This document shows, in pieces, positions 11,424-20,554 of a stretch of DNA of 64,000 nucleotides; position 1 is the first letter of the stretch, and each line of letters begins with the position of its first letter. The notes below the pieces were generated by a model that was not told where the DNA came from, made no database searches, and was given only the letters and a program-made list of their open reading frames with translations. A program made the translations under genes and the position numbers. The stretch comes from Paraburkholderia nodosa DSM 21604 (lineage in GTDB: Bacteria; Pseudomonadota; Gammaproteobacteria; Burkholderiales; Burkholderiaceae). The stretch covers positions 310,001 to 374,000 of the forward strand of contig NZ_JAFA01000001.1 in NCBI RefSeq assembly GCF_000519185.1, in the 5' to 3' direction.

Positions 11424-12287
11424 ATGTTCGCCCGACTCCCGCTCTATTTGCGGCTCGTCCGCATGGACAAGCCGATCGGCAGCCTGCTGCTGCTGTGGCC
11501 GACGCTCAACGCGCTGTGGATCGCCTCGGACGGCCATCCGCCCCTCTCGCTGCTGATCATTTTCACGGTCGGCACCGTGCTGATGCGCTCGGCGGGCTGC
11601 GCGATCAACGACTACGCCGACCGCGACTTCGACCGCCACGTGAAACGCACGGCCGAGCGCCCCATCACGTCGGGCCGCATTCGCGCGTGGGAAGCGGTGG
11701 CGATTGCCGCGGGCCTCGCGCTCGTGTCGTTCCTGTTGATCCTGCCGCTCAATGCGCTGACGAAGCAGCTTTCGGTCGTGGCGCTGTTCGTGGCGGCGTC
11801 GTATCCGTTCACCAAGCGCTTTTTCGCGATTCCGCAGGCGTATCTGGGCATCGCGTTCGGCTTCGGCATTCCCATGGCCTTCGCCGCCGTGCAGGATCAC
11901 GTGCCGCCGCTCGCGTGGATCATGCTGGCCGCGAACGTGTTCTGGTCCGTGGCCTATGACACCGAATACGCGATGGTCGATCGCGACGACGACATCAAGA
12001 TCGGCATTCGCACTTCGGCGCTCACGTTCGGCCGCTTCGACGTGCTCGCGATCATGCTCTGCTATGCGGCCACGCTCGGCATTTACGTGTGGGTGGGCGT
12101 GACGCTGGGTTTCGGCTGGCTCTACTGGTTCGGCTGGGCCGCCGCCGTGGGCTGCGCCATTTACCACTACACGCTCATCAGGAACCGCGAGCGCATGCCG
12201 TGCTTCGCCGCGTTCCGCCACAACAACTGGCTGGGCGGCGTGCTGTTCGTCGGGATTGCGGCCCACTACGCCGTCGCGGGACTCTGA
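11424..12287 (+). CDS. ubiA: 4-hydroxybenzoate polyprenyltransferase
   Basis: Integral membrane prenyltransferase attaching the polyprenyl tail to 4-hydroxybenzoate in ubiquinone synthesis. The 287-residue product has the two aspartate-rich motifs of the family: NDYADRDFD at about residues 62-70 followed by [13 protein letters not shown], and [12 protein letters not shown] in the second half, with about eight hydrophobic helices. I chose the ATG giving [21 protein letters not shown] 32-residue upstream extension would overlap the preceding terminator and is rejected. Confidence 0.96.
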   Translation: MFARLPLYLRLVRMDKPIGSLLLLWPTLNALWIASDGHPPLSLLIIFTVGTVLMRSAGCAINDYADRDFDRHVKRTAERPITSGRIRAWEAVAIAAGLALVSFLLILPLNALTKQLSVVALFVAASYPFTKRFFAIPQAYLGIAFGFGIPMAFAAVQDHVPPLAWIMLAANVFWSVAYDTEYAMVDRDDDIKIGIRTSALTFGRFDVLAIMLCYAATLGIYVWVGVTLGFGWLYWFGWAAAVGCAIYHYTLIRNRERMPCFAAFRHNNWLGGVLFVGIAAHYAVAGL

Positions 12288-12300
12288 GGCCAGATTGACG

Positions 12301-12338
12301 AAAAAAGCGCCGGGTGCATGACACACCCGGCGCTTTTT
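12301..12338. terminator. Bidirectional terminator between ubiA and proC
   Basis: A 10-bp stem (GCGCCGGGTG and CACCCGGCGC, seven-base loop) with A6 on the left and T5 on the right, serving the convergent ubiA and proC transcripts. Confidence 0.9.
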
Positions 12339-12358
12339 CTATCTGGACTGCGGTGCGC

Positions 12359-13174
12359 TTACTGCTTGCCGAATTCTTCGCCCATTTCCTTCGCGCGTGC
12401 ATCGGCCGCGAGCGCGCCCTTGACGATGGCGGCCTTCACGCCCGAAGCATCGAACGACGCGAGCGCGGCCGCGGTCGTGCCGCCCTTCGAGGTCACGCGC
12501 TCGCGCAGTACGGCGGGCGGCTCGTCCGATTGCAGCGCGAGTTGCGCCGCGCCCGTGAACGTGGCGATGGCGAGTGCGCGGCCTTGCTGCTCGTCCATGC
12601 CGAGCTGGCGCGCCGCTTCTTCGAGCGCTTCGATGAAGTAGAACACGTAGGCCGGGCCGCTGCCCGAGATGCCCGTGACCGCGTCGATCTTCGCTTCGTC
12701 GTCGAACCAGACCGTTTGGCCGACTGCGCCGAGCACATCCGACGCGAGCTGTCGGCCCGCGGCGTCCACGCCGCTGCTCGCGACGAGGCCGGTTGCGCCC
12801 ATGCCGATCAGCGCGGGCGTGTTCGGCATCGTGCGTACGACGCGCGCGTGGCCGTTCAGCCAGCGCGAGAGATCGTCGATGCGAATGCCGGCCATGATGC
12901 TGATGACGACCTGGTGGGCACCCAGGTGCGGGGCGATACCTTCGGCCACGGCCTTGGCGATTTGCGGCTTCACGGCGATCAGAACCGCGTCGTACGAAGC
13001 GAGCGCGGCGTCCGCGGCGGCGCCGGTGCGCACGCCGAACTGCTCGGCGCTGCGCTTGCGGGCGTCCTCGTTCGGATCGATCGCGTAGAGGTTGTCGGCG
13101 GAAACGCCCTTGCGGATCAGGCCGCCGATGAGTGCGGCGGCCATGTTGCCGCCGCCGATGAAAGCAATTTTCAT
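12359..13174 (-). CDS. proC: Pyrroline-5-carboxylate reductase
   Basis: Final step of proline synthesis, NAD(P)H-dependent reduction of pyrroline-5-carboxylate. The 271-residue product opens with the Rossmann motif MKIAFIGGGNMAAALIGGL and carries the C-terminal family segment VTSKGGTTAAALASF. The internal ATG is used because the upstream extension overlaps yggS and lacks homologous character. It lies 22 bp after yggS on the same strand, a pairing common across bacteria. Confidence 0.97.
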   Translation of the reverse strand: MKIAFIGGGNMAAALIGGLIRKGVSADNLYAIDPNEDARKRSAEQFGVRTGAAADAALASYDAVLIAVKPQIAKAVAEGIAPHLGAHQVVISIMAGIRIDDLSRWLNGHARVVRTMPNTPALIGMGATGLVASSGVDAAGRQLASDVLGAVGQTVWFDDEAKIDAVTGISGSGPAYVFYFIEALEEAARQLGMDEQQGRALAIATFTGAAQLALQSDEPPAVLRERVTSKGGTTAAALASFDASGVKAAIVKGALAADARAKEMGEEFGKQ

Positions 13175-13196
13175 GGTGATGGAATCGTTCAGTGAA

Positions 13197-13895
13197 TCAG
13201 TGAGAGTAGTCGCGCGCGCCGAAAATCGCGGTGCCCACGCGCACGATCGTCGCGCCTTCGAGCACCGCGGCTTCGAGGTCGGCTGACATGCCCATGGAGA
13301 GCGTGTCGAGCGCGAGGCCATCTGCGCGTAGCGTTTCGAACAGCTCGCGTAGCTGGCGGTGCGGCGCGCGTTGCGCCTCGAGCGAGGTTTCCGGCTCGGG
13401 AATCGACATGAGCCCGCGCAGGCGCAGGTTGGGCAGGGCGGCGATCTGGCGCGCGACCTGCTGCGCTTCTTGCGGGGTGACGCCGCTCTTGCTGGCCTCG
13501 CCGCTCACGTTGACCTGCAGGCAGACGTTGAGCGGCGCCATGGCGGCGGGACGTTGCGCCGAAAGGCGTTCGGCAATCTTCAGACGATCGACCGAATGGA
13601 CCCAGTCGAAACGCTCGGCTACGGGGCGTGTCTTGTTCGATTGGAGCGGCCCGATGAAATGCCATTCGATGCGCGCGCGCAAGTCGGCGAGCGCCTCGAT
13701 CTTGTCCATGGATTCCTGCACGTAGTTCTCGCCGAACGCGCGCTGGCCGGCAGCGTGAGCGGCGCGCACGTCCTGTGCAGGAAATGTTTTCGAAACCGCG
13801 AGCAGCTCGACGCTTTGCGGGTCGCGGCCGGCGTTGCGGGCGGCGGCCGCGATGCGCTCGCGGACAGCTTCGAGATTGTGGGAGAGATCGGTCAT
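13197..13895 (-). CDS. yggS: YggS/PROSC-family pyridoxal-phosphate homeostasis protein
   Basis: Single-domain PLP-binding protein of the alanine-racemase fold involved in vitamin B6 and amino-acid homeostasis. The 232-residue product shows the PLP-lysine motif LLAVSKTF, the GENYVQE segment, EWHFIGPLQSNK and the phosphate-binding end SMGMSADLEAAV. The start MTDLSHNLEAVRERI matches the family; a seven-residue longer frame start is less likely. It forms a short unit with proC. Confidence 0.95.
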   Translation of the reverse strand: MTDLSHNLEAVRERIAAAARNAGRDPQSVELLAVSKTFPAQDVRAAHAAGQRAFGENYVQESMDKIEALADLRARIEWHFIGPLQSNKTRPVAERFDWVHSVDRLKIAERLSAQRPAAMAPLNVCLQVNVSGEASKSGVTPQEAQQVARQIAALPNLRLRGLMSIPEPETSLEAQRAPHRQLRELFETLRADGLALDTLSMGMSADLEAAVLEGATIVRVGTAIFGARDYSH

Positions 13896-14073
13896 CGGGC
13901 TTGAAAGCCGGCGCATGAAATGGCGCGCGCCGCCTTTTTGGATCCAAAACGAACAGAACGACGGCCATTATACGGACTGCGCACGGCGCGAAATACTGGC
14001 CAGAAAGGCTATACCGAATGGCCGACTGTTGGCGTGCCGTGCGTCTCGTTACGCTGGTGCCGTTCCCGATGAC

Positions 14074-15303
14074 TCAATTCGTCGCCAGCATATGTTCGAC
14101 CAGCTCAATCCAGTGCGTGACCGGAATCGCCGTGCCGCTTTGCAGGTGCGTGATGCAGCCTATGTTGGCGGAGACGATCAATTGCGGCTCCAGCGCCTGC
14201 AGCCGGTCCACTTTCTGGTTGCGCAGCGTGTAGGAAAGGCGCGGCTGCATGATCGAATAGGTGCCCGCGGAGCCGCAGCAAAGATGGCTGTCGGCGGGCA
14301 GCCGCACGTCGAGTCCGAGCGCGGTGAGCAGCCTTTCCACGCCGCCGCGCAACTGCTGGCCATGCTGCAGCGTGCAGGGAGGATGCCACGCTACCGTCTT
14401 GATGCTACGGCGCCTCGTGTTTGCCACGAGCTGTTCCTCGAATGCGGGCAGCAGTTCCGAAAGATCGCGCGTGAGCTCGACCACGCGGCGCGCTTTTTCC
14501 ACGTAGGCCGGATCGTCGCGCAGCAGGTGTGCATATTCCTTCACCGTCGCGCCGCAGCCCGAGGCGTTCATCACGATCGCTTCCGCACCTTGCTCGATGT
14601 AGGGCCACCAGGCGTCGATGTTCGCGCGCACATCGTCGAGCGCGTCGTCGGCGTAGCCCATATGCAGGCGGATCGCGCCGCAGCAGCCCGATTGCGGCGC
14701 GACGATCGTTTCGATGCCGAGCGCGTCCAGCACGCGCGCGGTCGCGATGTTGATGTTGGGCATCATCGAGGGCTGCACGCAGCCTTGCAGCATCAGCATC
14801 TTGCGCGCGTGCTTCGCCGTGGGCCACGCGAGCGAACGCTGGCGCACGGGCACCTTGTCGCGCAGGCGCTTGGGCAGCAGCGGCCGCACCTGCTGGCCGA
14901 GGCGCATGGCCGGCGTGAAGAGGGCGCGGCGCGGCAGCAGGCCCGCGAGCAGGCGGCGCATGACGCGCTGCCGCAGCGGGCGCTTCACCATCTGTTCGGC
15001 ATGCTTGCGGCCCACTTCCACGAGGCGCCCATACTGCACGCCGGAAGGGCAGGTGGTCTCGCAACTGCGGCACGTGAGGCAGCGGTCGAGGTGTGTGAGC
15101 GTGCTCTTCGTGACTGGCGCGCCTTCCACCATCTGCTTCATGAGATAGATGCGCCCGCGCGGGCCGTCCAGCTCGTCGCCGAGCAACTGGTAGGTCGGGC
15201 AGGTCGCGGTACAGAAGCCGCAATGCACGCACTTGCGCAGGATCGCGTCGGCTTCGTCGCCGTCGGGGGTGTTGCGTATGAAGTCCGCGAGGTTCGTCTG
15301 CAT
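14074..15303 (-). CDS. glcF: Glycolate oxidase iron-sulfur subunit
   Basis: Electron-transfer subunit of the three-component glycolate dehydrogenase. The 409-residue product has two cluster motifs of CxxCxxCxxxCP type, the first at Cys25, Cys28, Cys31 and Cys35 (CVHCGFCTATCP), the second at CLTCRSCETTCP, and two CCG domains typical of the family (SGCCGAIRLHMGY and HLCCGSAGTYSI). It follows glcE by 18 bp, so the two are translated from one operon. Confidence 0.96.
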   Translation of the reverse strand: MQTNLADFIRNTPDGDEADAILRKCVHCGFCTATCPTYQLLGDELDGPRGRIYLMKQMVEGAPVTKSTLTHLDRCLTCRSCETTCPSGVQYGRLVEVGRKHAEQMVKRPLRQRVMRRLLAGLLPRRALFTPAMRLGQQVRPLLPKRLRDKVPVRQRSLAWPTAKHARKMLMLQGCVQPSMMPNINIATARVLDALGIETIVAPQSGCCGAIRLHMGYADDALDDVRANIDAWWPYIEQGAEAIVMNASGCGATVKEYAHLLRDDPAYVEKARRVVELTRDLSELLPAFEEQLVANTRRRSIKTVAWHPPCTLQHGQQLRGGVERLLTALGLDVRLPADSHLCCGSAGTYSIMQPRLSYTLRNQKVDRLQALEPQLIVSANIGCITHLQSGTAIPVTHWIELVEHMLATN

Positions 15304-15321
15304 CGCCGCGTGTGGGTGTCG

Positions 15322-16410
15322 TCAGAAGTCGGAATACAGCCGGCCGCGATTGAAGATGCGGGCCGGGTCGAAGGCGGCCTTCAGGCCGCGATGGATCTTC
15401 ATGAGCGGCGCGGGCAAAGGCGTGAAGACACCCGCGCTGCGGTCGTAGTCGCGCCCCGTGCGGAACATCGTCGCGTGACCGCCGGCTTGCTTCGCGCTGA
15501 TACGTACCGTTTGCGCGTCGGTTTCCGTGATCCACCAGCGCTGCGCGCCGCCCCATTCCATGAGTTGCGCGCCCGGCAGTTGCAGGGGTTCCGCGATCGA
15601 GGGCAGCGCGAGCCGCCACAGCGCCGCGTTGGGCGCAATCGATGCGAAGAACGGATCGGTCTGCTCGCGCAAGCCTGCCCAGAACCGTTCGGCCTCCACG
15701 GCGTCCACCACTTCGCCGCCCAGGCTCGCGCGGGCTGTCTTCACCGCGGCTTCCGCGCCCGCGAGGCGTACCGCGAGCGTGCCGTTGCGCCAGGCGCTCG
15801 CCGTCATCGGCAGCGGGCGGCCGCCCCATTCGTTGAGCTTGCGCACGGCGTCGGTGCCGTTCATGTCGAATTTGAGCGTGGTTTCCGCTTGCGGCACCGG
15901 CAGCACCTTCACTGAAAGCTCCAGCAGCAGGCCGAGCGTGCCGAGCGAGCCTGCCATGAGCCGCGAAACGTCGTAGCCCGCCACGTTCTTCACGACCTGG
16001 CCGCCGAAATGCAGCACCTCGCCGTGGCCGTTCATGAGCACCGCGCCCAGCACGAAGTCGCGCGGTGCGCCCGCGCTCGCCCGCCGCGGCCCCGCAATGC
16101 CTGCGGCAATGCAGCCGCCCAGGGTGGCCTGGGCGCCGAAGTGCGGCGGCTCGAACGCGAGCATCTGGCCGTGGGCCGCGAGCGCTACCTCGATCTCCGC
16201 AAGCGGTGTGCCGGCGCGCGCCGTGATCACCAGTTCGGCCGGGTCGTACGCGATGATGCCGCGGTGCGCGCGCGTGTCGAGAATCTCGCCTTCGAGCGAC
16301 TGGCCGTACCAGTCCTTGGTGCCCCCGCCGCGAATGCGCAGCGCCCGCCCATCGGCGCTCGCCGCCCGGATGCGTTCGGACCAGTCCGAGACGATATCGT
16401 CCTCTTCCAT
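15322..16410 (-). CDS. glcE: Glycolate oxidase FAD-binding subunit
   Basis: Second FAD-domain subunit of glycolate dehydrogenase. The 362-residue product has the PCMH-type FAD fold with RIRGGGTKDWYG near the N-terminus and FGAQATLGGCIAAGIAGPRR, followed by FGGQVVKNVAGYDVSRLMAGS. It is shorter than glcD and lacks the full C-terminal substrate domain, as usual for GlcE. It lies 141 bp after glcD and just before glcF. Confidence 0.95.
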   Translation of the reverse strand: MEEDDIVSDWSERIRAASADGRALRIRGGGTKDWYGQSLEGEILDTRAHRGIIAYDPAELVITARAGTPLAEIEVALAAHGQMLAFEPPHFGAQATLGGCIAAGIAGPRRASAGAPRDFVLGAVLMNGHGEVLHFGGQVVKNVAGYDVSRLMAGSLGTLGLLLELSVKVLPVPQAETTLKFDMNGTDAVRKLNEWGGRPLPMTASAWRNGTLAVRLAGAEAAVKTARASLGGEVVDAVEAERFWAGLREQTDPFFASIAPNAALWRLALPSIAEPLQLPGAQLMEWGGAQRWWITETDAQTVRISAKQAGGHATMFRTGRDYDRSAGVFTPLPAPLMKIHRGLKAAFDPARIFNRGRLYSDF

Positions 16411-16551
16411 GTCGTGATGGTCGCGCTCGTTCGTTATATGGTTCGTTCGATTGTACTGAGCGAACCTCGCCTGACAACCCGGAGCGGACCCTCATTCGGG
16501 TCACGCGCTATGCATAGATGTCGCGGTGCCGGGTGCGTGTTTGCGCGTCTG

Positions 16552-18057
16552 TCAGAAGCGCGGCAACTCGGGGTGCGGCAACAGATTCCCGCGCACATGC
16601 ATGCGCCCGTACTCGGCGCAGCGCGCCCGCGTGGGGATGCCCTTGTCGGGGTTGAGCAGCCTGGCCGGGTCGAACGCGTGTTTCACCGCATGAAACGCGT
16701 CGCGCTCCTGCGGCGAGAATTGCACGCACATCGAATTGATCTTCTCGATGCCCACGCCGTGCTCGCCCGTCACGGTGCCACCCAGTTCGACGCAGGTCTC
16801 GAGAATGTCCGAGCCGAAAGCCTCTGCTCGGTGCCATTCGTCGAGGTCGTTGCCGTTGAAGAGAATGAGCGGGTGCATGTTGCCGTCGCCGGCATGGAAG
16901 ACGTTGATGCAGCGCAGTCCATACTGCTTTTCCATTTCGTGGATGCGCGCGAGCAGCGGCCCGATCGCGCGGCGCGGCACCGTGCCGTCCATGCAGTAGT
17001 AGTCGGGCGAGATGCGGCCCGCCGCCGGAAACGCATTCTTGCGGCCCGACCAGAAGCGCAGGCGCTCTTCCTCGGTGCGCGAGATCTGGATGCGCGTGGC
17101 GCCATGCTCGCGCAGCACCGTGGTCGTGCGCGCGATCTCGTCGGCGACTTCCTCGGGCGTGCCGTCGGCTTCGCACAGCAGGATCGCGGCGGCGTCGAGG
17201 TCGTAGCCGGCGTTCACGAACTCCTCCACGGCGCGCGTGGCCGGCTTGTCCATCATTTCCAGGCCCGCCGGAATGATGCCCGAGGCGATGATGCCCGCCA
17301 CGGCGTCGCCGCCTTTCACGACGTCGTCGAAGCTCGCCATGATGACCTGCGCGGTTTGCGGGCGCGGAATCAGCTTGACGGTCACTTCGGTCACGATCGC
17401 GAACATGCCTTCGCTGCCGATCATCACCGCGAGCAGGTCGAGGCCCGGTGCATCGGGCGCGAGCGAGCCGAATTCGACGATCTCGCCGTCCATCGTCACG
17501 GCGCGCACGCGCAGCACGTTGTGCACCGTGAGGCCGTACTTGAGGCAGTGGACGCCGCCCGAATTCTCCGAAACGTTGCCGCCTATCGTGCAGGCGATCT
17601 GCGACGAAGGGTCTGGCGCGTAGTAAAGGCCGAACGGCGCCGCCGCTTCAGAAACGGCCAGATTGCGCACGCCGGGCTGCACGGTAGCCGTGCGCGCGTA
17701 CGGATCGACTTCGAGAATGCGCTTGAAGCGCGCGAGCGAAAGCACGATCCCGTGCCGGATCGGCATGGCGCCGCCCGAGAGGCCGGTGCCCGCGCCGCGC
17801 GGCACGACCGGCACGTCGAGGCGCCGGCAGATCTGCACGATGCGTTGCACCTGCGACTCGGTCTCCGGCAGCGCGACGGCGAGCGGCAGCCGCCGGTAGG
17901 CGGCAAGGCCGTCGCACTCGTAGGCGACGGTGTCCTCCTCGCGATGCAGCAGGCAATGCGCCGGCAGCACGGCCATCAACGCCTGGACTACCTCGCGCTG
18001 GCGTTGCGCGAGCGCTTCCGGGCTCAGCTCGGGCAAGTTCGCCTCGGGTGCGTTCAT
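16552..18057 (-). CDS. glcD: Glycolate oxidase catalytic subunit GlcD
   Basis: FAD-linked subunit that oxidises glycolate to glyoxylate. The 501-residue product carries the FAD-binding PCMH fold (VVPRGAGTGLSGGAMP, then IGGNVSENSGGVHCLKYG) and the C-terminal substrate domain with NVFHAGDGNMHPLI and TGEHGVGIEK. It is the second gene of a four-gene leftward operon whose first gene is a related D-lactate-dehydrogenase-like oxidase. Confidence 0.96.
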   Translation of the reverse strand: MNAPEANLPELSPEALAQRQREVVQALMAVLPAHCLLHREEDTVAYECDGLAAYRRLPLAVALPETESQVQRIVQICRRLDVPVVPRGAGTGLSGGAMPIRHGIVLSLARFKRILEVDPYARTATVQPGVRNLAVSEAAAPFGLYYAPDPSSQIACTIGGNVSENSGGVHCLKYGLTVHNVLRVRAVTMDGEIVEFGSLAPDAPGLDLLAVMIGSEGMFAIVTEVTVKLIPRPQTAQVIMASFDDVVKGGDAVAGIIASGIIPAGLEMMDKPATRAVEEFVNAGYDLDAAAILLCEADGTPEEVADEIARTTTVLREHGATRIQISRTEEERLRFWSGRKNAFPAAGRISPDYYCMDGTVPRRAIGPLLARIHEMEKQYGLRCINVFHAGDGNMHPLILFNGNDLDEWHRAEAFGSDILETCVELGGTVTGEHGVGIEKINSMCVQFSPQERDAFHAVKHAFDPARLLNPDKGIPTRARCAEYGRMHVRGNLLPHPELPRF

Positions 18058-18105
18058 CTCTCCTCCCGTCTGTTGCGCTTGAATGCGCTTCTCTGCGCTT
18101 GTCGG

Positions 18106-19521
18106 TTACGCCGCCCAGCTGAAGATCTTGCCCGGATTCATCAGGTTGTGCGGATCGAGTGCGTGCTTGATCGCGCGCATCGTGTCGATGGTGTCCGCGC
18201 CGTGCTCTTCGACGAGGAAATCCATCTTGTGCAGGCCCACGCCGTGTTCGCCCGTGCAGGTGCCGTCCATTGCGAGCGCACGCTGCACGATGCGGTGATT
18301 CAGGCGCTCGGCCTCGTCGATCTCCTCGGGCTTGTCCGGGTCGATCAGGATCGCCACGTGGAAGTTGCCGTCGCCCACGTGGCCGACGATCGGGCAGGGC
18401 AGCGGCGAGGCCTTGAGATCGGTTTCCGTCTCGATCACGCATTCGGCGAGGCGCGAGATCGGCACGCACACGTCGGTCGTCACGGCGCGGCAGCCGGGCT
18501 TGAGCTGCAGCATCGCGAAGTAGGCGTTATGGCGCGCGTTCCACAGGCGGCTGCGCTCCTCGGGGCGCGTGGCCCACTCGAAGCCTTCGCCGCCGTGCTG
18601 TGCGGCAAGCTCCTGCACGAGCTGCGCCTGTTCCGCGACGCCCGCCTCGGTGCCGTGAAATTCGAAGAAGAGCGTGTGCTTTTCGCGCAGCGTGAGGTTC
18701 GAATGCTTGTTGATCGCGCGCACCGCGAGCGAATCGATGAATTCCACGCGCGCGATCGGCACGCCGATCTGGATCGTCTCGATCACCGTGCGCACGGCCT
18801 CGGCCATCGAGGGGAACGCGCACACCGCCGCCGAGACTGCCTCGGGCTGGGGGTAGAGCCGCACCGTGATTTCGGTGATCACGCCGAGCGTGCCTTCCGA
18901 GCCGACGAAAAGGCGCGTGAGGTCGTAGCCCGCCGACGACTTGCGCGCGCGCGTGCCGGTTTTGACCACGCGGCCGTCGGCGAGCACGGCGGTCAGGGCG
19001 AGCACGTTCTCGCGCATCGTGCCGTAGCGCACGGCGTTGGTGCCCGAGGCGCGTGTAGCCGTCATGCCGCCGATGCTCGCATCGGCGCCCGGGTCGATCG
19101 GGAAGAACAGACCCGTGTCGCGCAGCGCTTCGTTCAGCTGCTTGCGCGAGATGCCAGGCTCGACGGTCACGGTGAGATCTTCGGCGTTAATCGAGAGCAC
19201 GCGGTTCATCTGCGAGAGGTCGATCGACACGCCGCCCTGCACGGCCAGCAAGTGACCTTCGAGGGACGAGCCGTTGCCGTAGGGAATGATCGGCACGCCA
19301 TGGCGGGCGCACAGCTTGACGATGGTCTGGATATCCTCGGTGCTCTGCGCGAATACCACGGCGTCGGGCAGTTGCGGGTCGAAGGGCGATTCATCGCGGC
19401 CGTGGTGGGCGCATACGGCTTCGGAGGTGGAGACGCGTTCGCCGAACGCGCTGCGCAGTTGATCGAGGAGTTCGGTGGGGAACGGGCGGCGTGCGAGGGC
19501 CGGCGGCGCGGGGTGATTCAC
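18106..19521 (-). CDS. FAD-linked oxidase, D-lactate dehydrogenase (cytochrome) type
   Basis: The 471-residue product shares the GlcD architecture: PCMH FAD fold (IIPYGNGSSLEGHLLAV, then DPGADASIGGMTATRASGTNAVRYG) and a C-terminal oxidase domain (GHVGDGNFHVAI, CTGEHGVGLHK). GNGSSLEGH in place of the GlcD-type GAGTGLSGG is the pattern seen in Dld-type D-lactate dehydrogenases. I therefore call it a 2-hydroxyacid oxidase with D-lactate the likely but unproven substrate. It is the first gene of the unit, 48 bp ahead of glcD. Confidence 0.88.
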   Translation of the reverse strand: MNHPAPPALARRPFPTELLDQLRSAFGERVSTSEAVCAHHGRDESPFDPQLPDAVVFAQSTEDIQTIVKLCARHGVPIIPYGNGSSLEGHLLAVQGGVSIDLSQMNRVLSINAEDLTVTVEPGISRKQLNEALRDTGLFFPIDPGADASIGGMTATRASGTNAVRYGTMRENVLALTAVLADGRVVKTGTRARKSSAGYDLTRLFVGSEGTLGVITEITVRLYPQPEAVSAAVCAFPSMAEAVRTVIETIQIGVPIARVEFIDSLAVRAINKHSNLTLREKHTLFFEFHGTEAGVAEQAQLVQELAAQHGGEGFEWATRPEERSRLWNARHNAYFAMLQLKPGCRAVTTDVCVPISRLAECVIETETDLKASPLPCPIVGHVGDGNFHVAILIDPDKPEEIDEAERLNHRIVQRALAMDGTCTGEHGVGLHKMDFLVEEHGADTIDTMRAIKHALDPHNLMNPGKIFSWAA

Positions 19522-19713
19522 GCGGGTGTCTCCTTCGTATGGGTATGACTTCTGGCTCGGACCATTTTACGCTGAACGTCTGCGCCGCAAAGCCGCGCTC
19601 CTTATGCTGCGGTGCACGAAACCTATAATGGCCGGCAGGCGCAGGCGCCTCACACCGCGCCGGGTGCGCATGATGCGCGACTTGCGCGAATTTTCAACTC
19701 CGGAGAGCACAAC

Positions 19714-20295
19714 ATGGGCAATCGCCTGAGCAAGATTGCAACGCGCACCGGCGACGACGGCTCGACCGGACTCGGCGACGGCAGCCGCGTGCGCAAGGAC
19801 GACGCGCGCATCGCTGCGATCGGCGACGTCGACGAGCTGAACTCGCAGATCGGCGTGTTGCTGTGCGAAACGCTCCCCGACGACGTGCGCGAGGTGCTCG
19901 TCGCAATCCAGCACGACCTGTTCGATCTGGGCGGCGAGCTGTGCATACCGGGCCACACGCTCGTGTCCGACGAACACCTCGCGCGGCTCGATGGCTGGCT
20001 CGAGCACTACAACGCCACGCTGCCGCCGCTCAAGGAATTCATTCTGCCAGGCGGCTCGCGGGCGGCGGCGCTCGCACATGTGTGCCGCACCGTATGCCGG
20101 CGCGCCGAGCGCGCGGTCGTCGCACTGGGCGCCACGGCGAACTCGGGCTCGCCGCTCGCCGATACGCCGCGCCGCTACGTCAACCGGCTCTCCGACCTGC
20201 TGTTCGTGCTCGCGCGCGTGCTCAACCGGGCCGCGGGCGGCAGCGACGTGCTCTGGAGGCACGACCGGGGCGCGGACAAGGGCGAGGGCGCGTAG
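19714..20295 (+). CDS. PduO-type cob(I)alamin adenosyltransferase
   Basis: Converts cob(I)alamin to adenosylcobalamin using ATP. The 193-residue product has the N-terminal ATP-binding signature TRTGDDGSTGLGDGSRVRKD, the DVDELNSQIG helix and the RRAERAVVAL motif with the conserved Arg/Glu pair. The ATG chosen has GGAGAG nine bases upstream; an upstream in-frame ATG at 19612 would add 34 unrelated residues. It stands alone, and no cobalamin riboswitch is visible upstream. Confidence 0.93.
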   Translation: MGNRLSKIATRTGDDGSTGLGDGSRVRKDDARIAAIGDVDELNSQIGVLLCETLPDDVREVLVAIQHDLFDLGGELCIPGHTLVSDEHLARLDGWLEHYNATLPPLKEFILPGGSRAAALAHVCRTVCRRAERAVVALGATANSGSPLADTPRRYVNRLSDLLFVLARVLNRAAGGSDVLWRHDRGADKGEGA

Positions 20296-20512
20296 GGCAA
20301 AAAAGGGCGCGAGCGCGCACCGTCCGACCGGGTAGTGTGTGCTCGCACGCAGCGTTCAGCAACCCGCGCCGTCGACGTCCGAAAAAGACTGTTACTGCAC
20401 CGCAAAAGCCCCGCCGAAGCGCGCTCCACGGCCACCCGCCGCACGTTCACGGCCTGCGCAATCAGGAAATTGCTGGGGTGCGACAAAATGCCTGGGTCGG
20501 GCTGTCGCATTA

Positions 20513-20535
20513 AAGATGTATCTTGTGTGCATCTT
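20513..20535 (+). promoter_or_regulatory. NsrR-type operator upstream of hmp
   Basis: A 23-base imperfect inverted repeat: left arm AAGATGTATCT, one central T, right arm GTGTGCATCTT. The outer AAGATG and CATCTT match the NsrR consensus described in proteobacteria. It ends 19 bases before the hmp ATG, placed to block transcription. Confidence 0.75.
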
Positions 20536-20554
20536 TACCACGGAGAAGCCATAA

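Noticed and set aside
16009..19548. A 1179-codon open frame on the + strand opposite glcE, glcD and the D-LDH-like gene
   Set aside because: Arg/His/Ala/Val-rich translation with no motif, exactly antisense to well-identified genes. GC-rich codon bias keeps this frame open; it is a shadow.
19522..19713. Cobalamin riboswitch before the adenosyltransferase
   Set aside because: No B12-box-like sequence and too little leader RNA to hold the fold.
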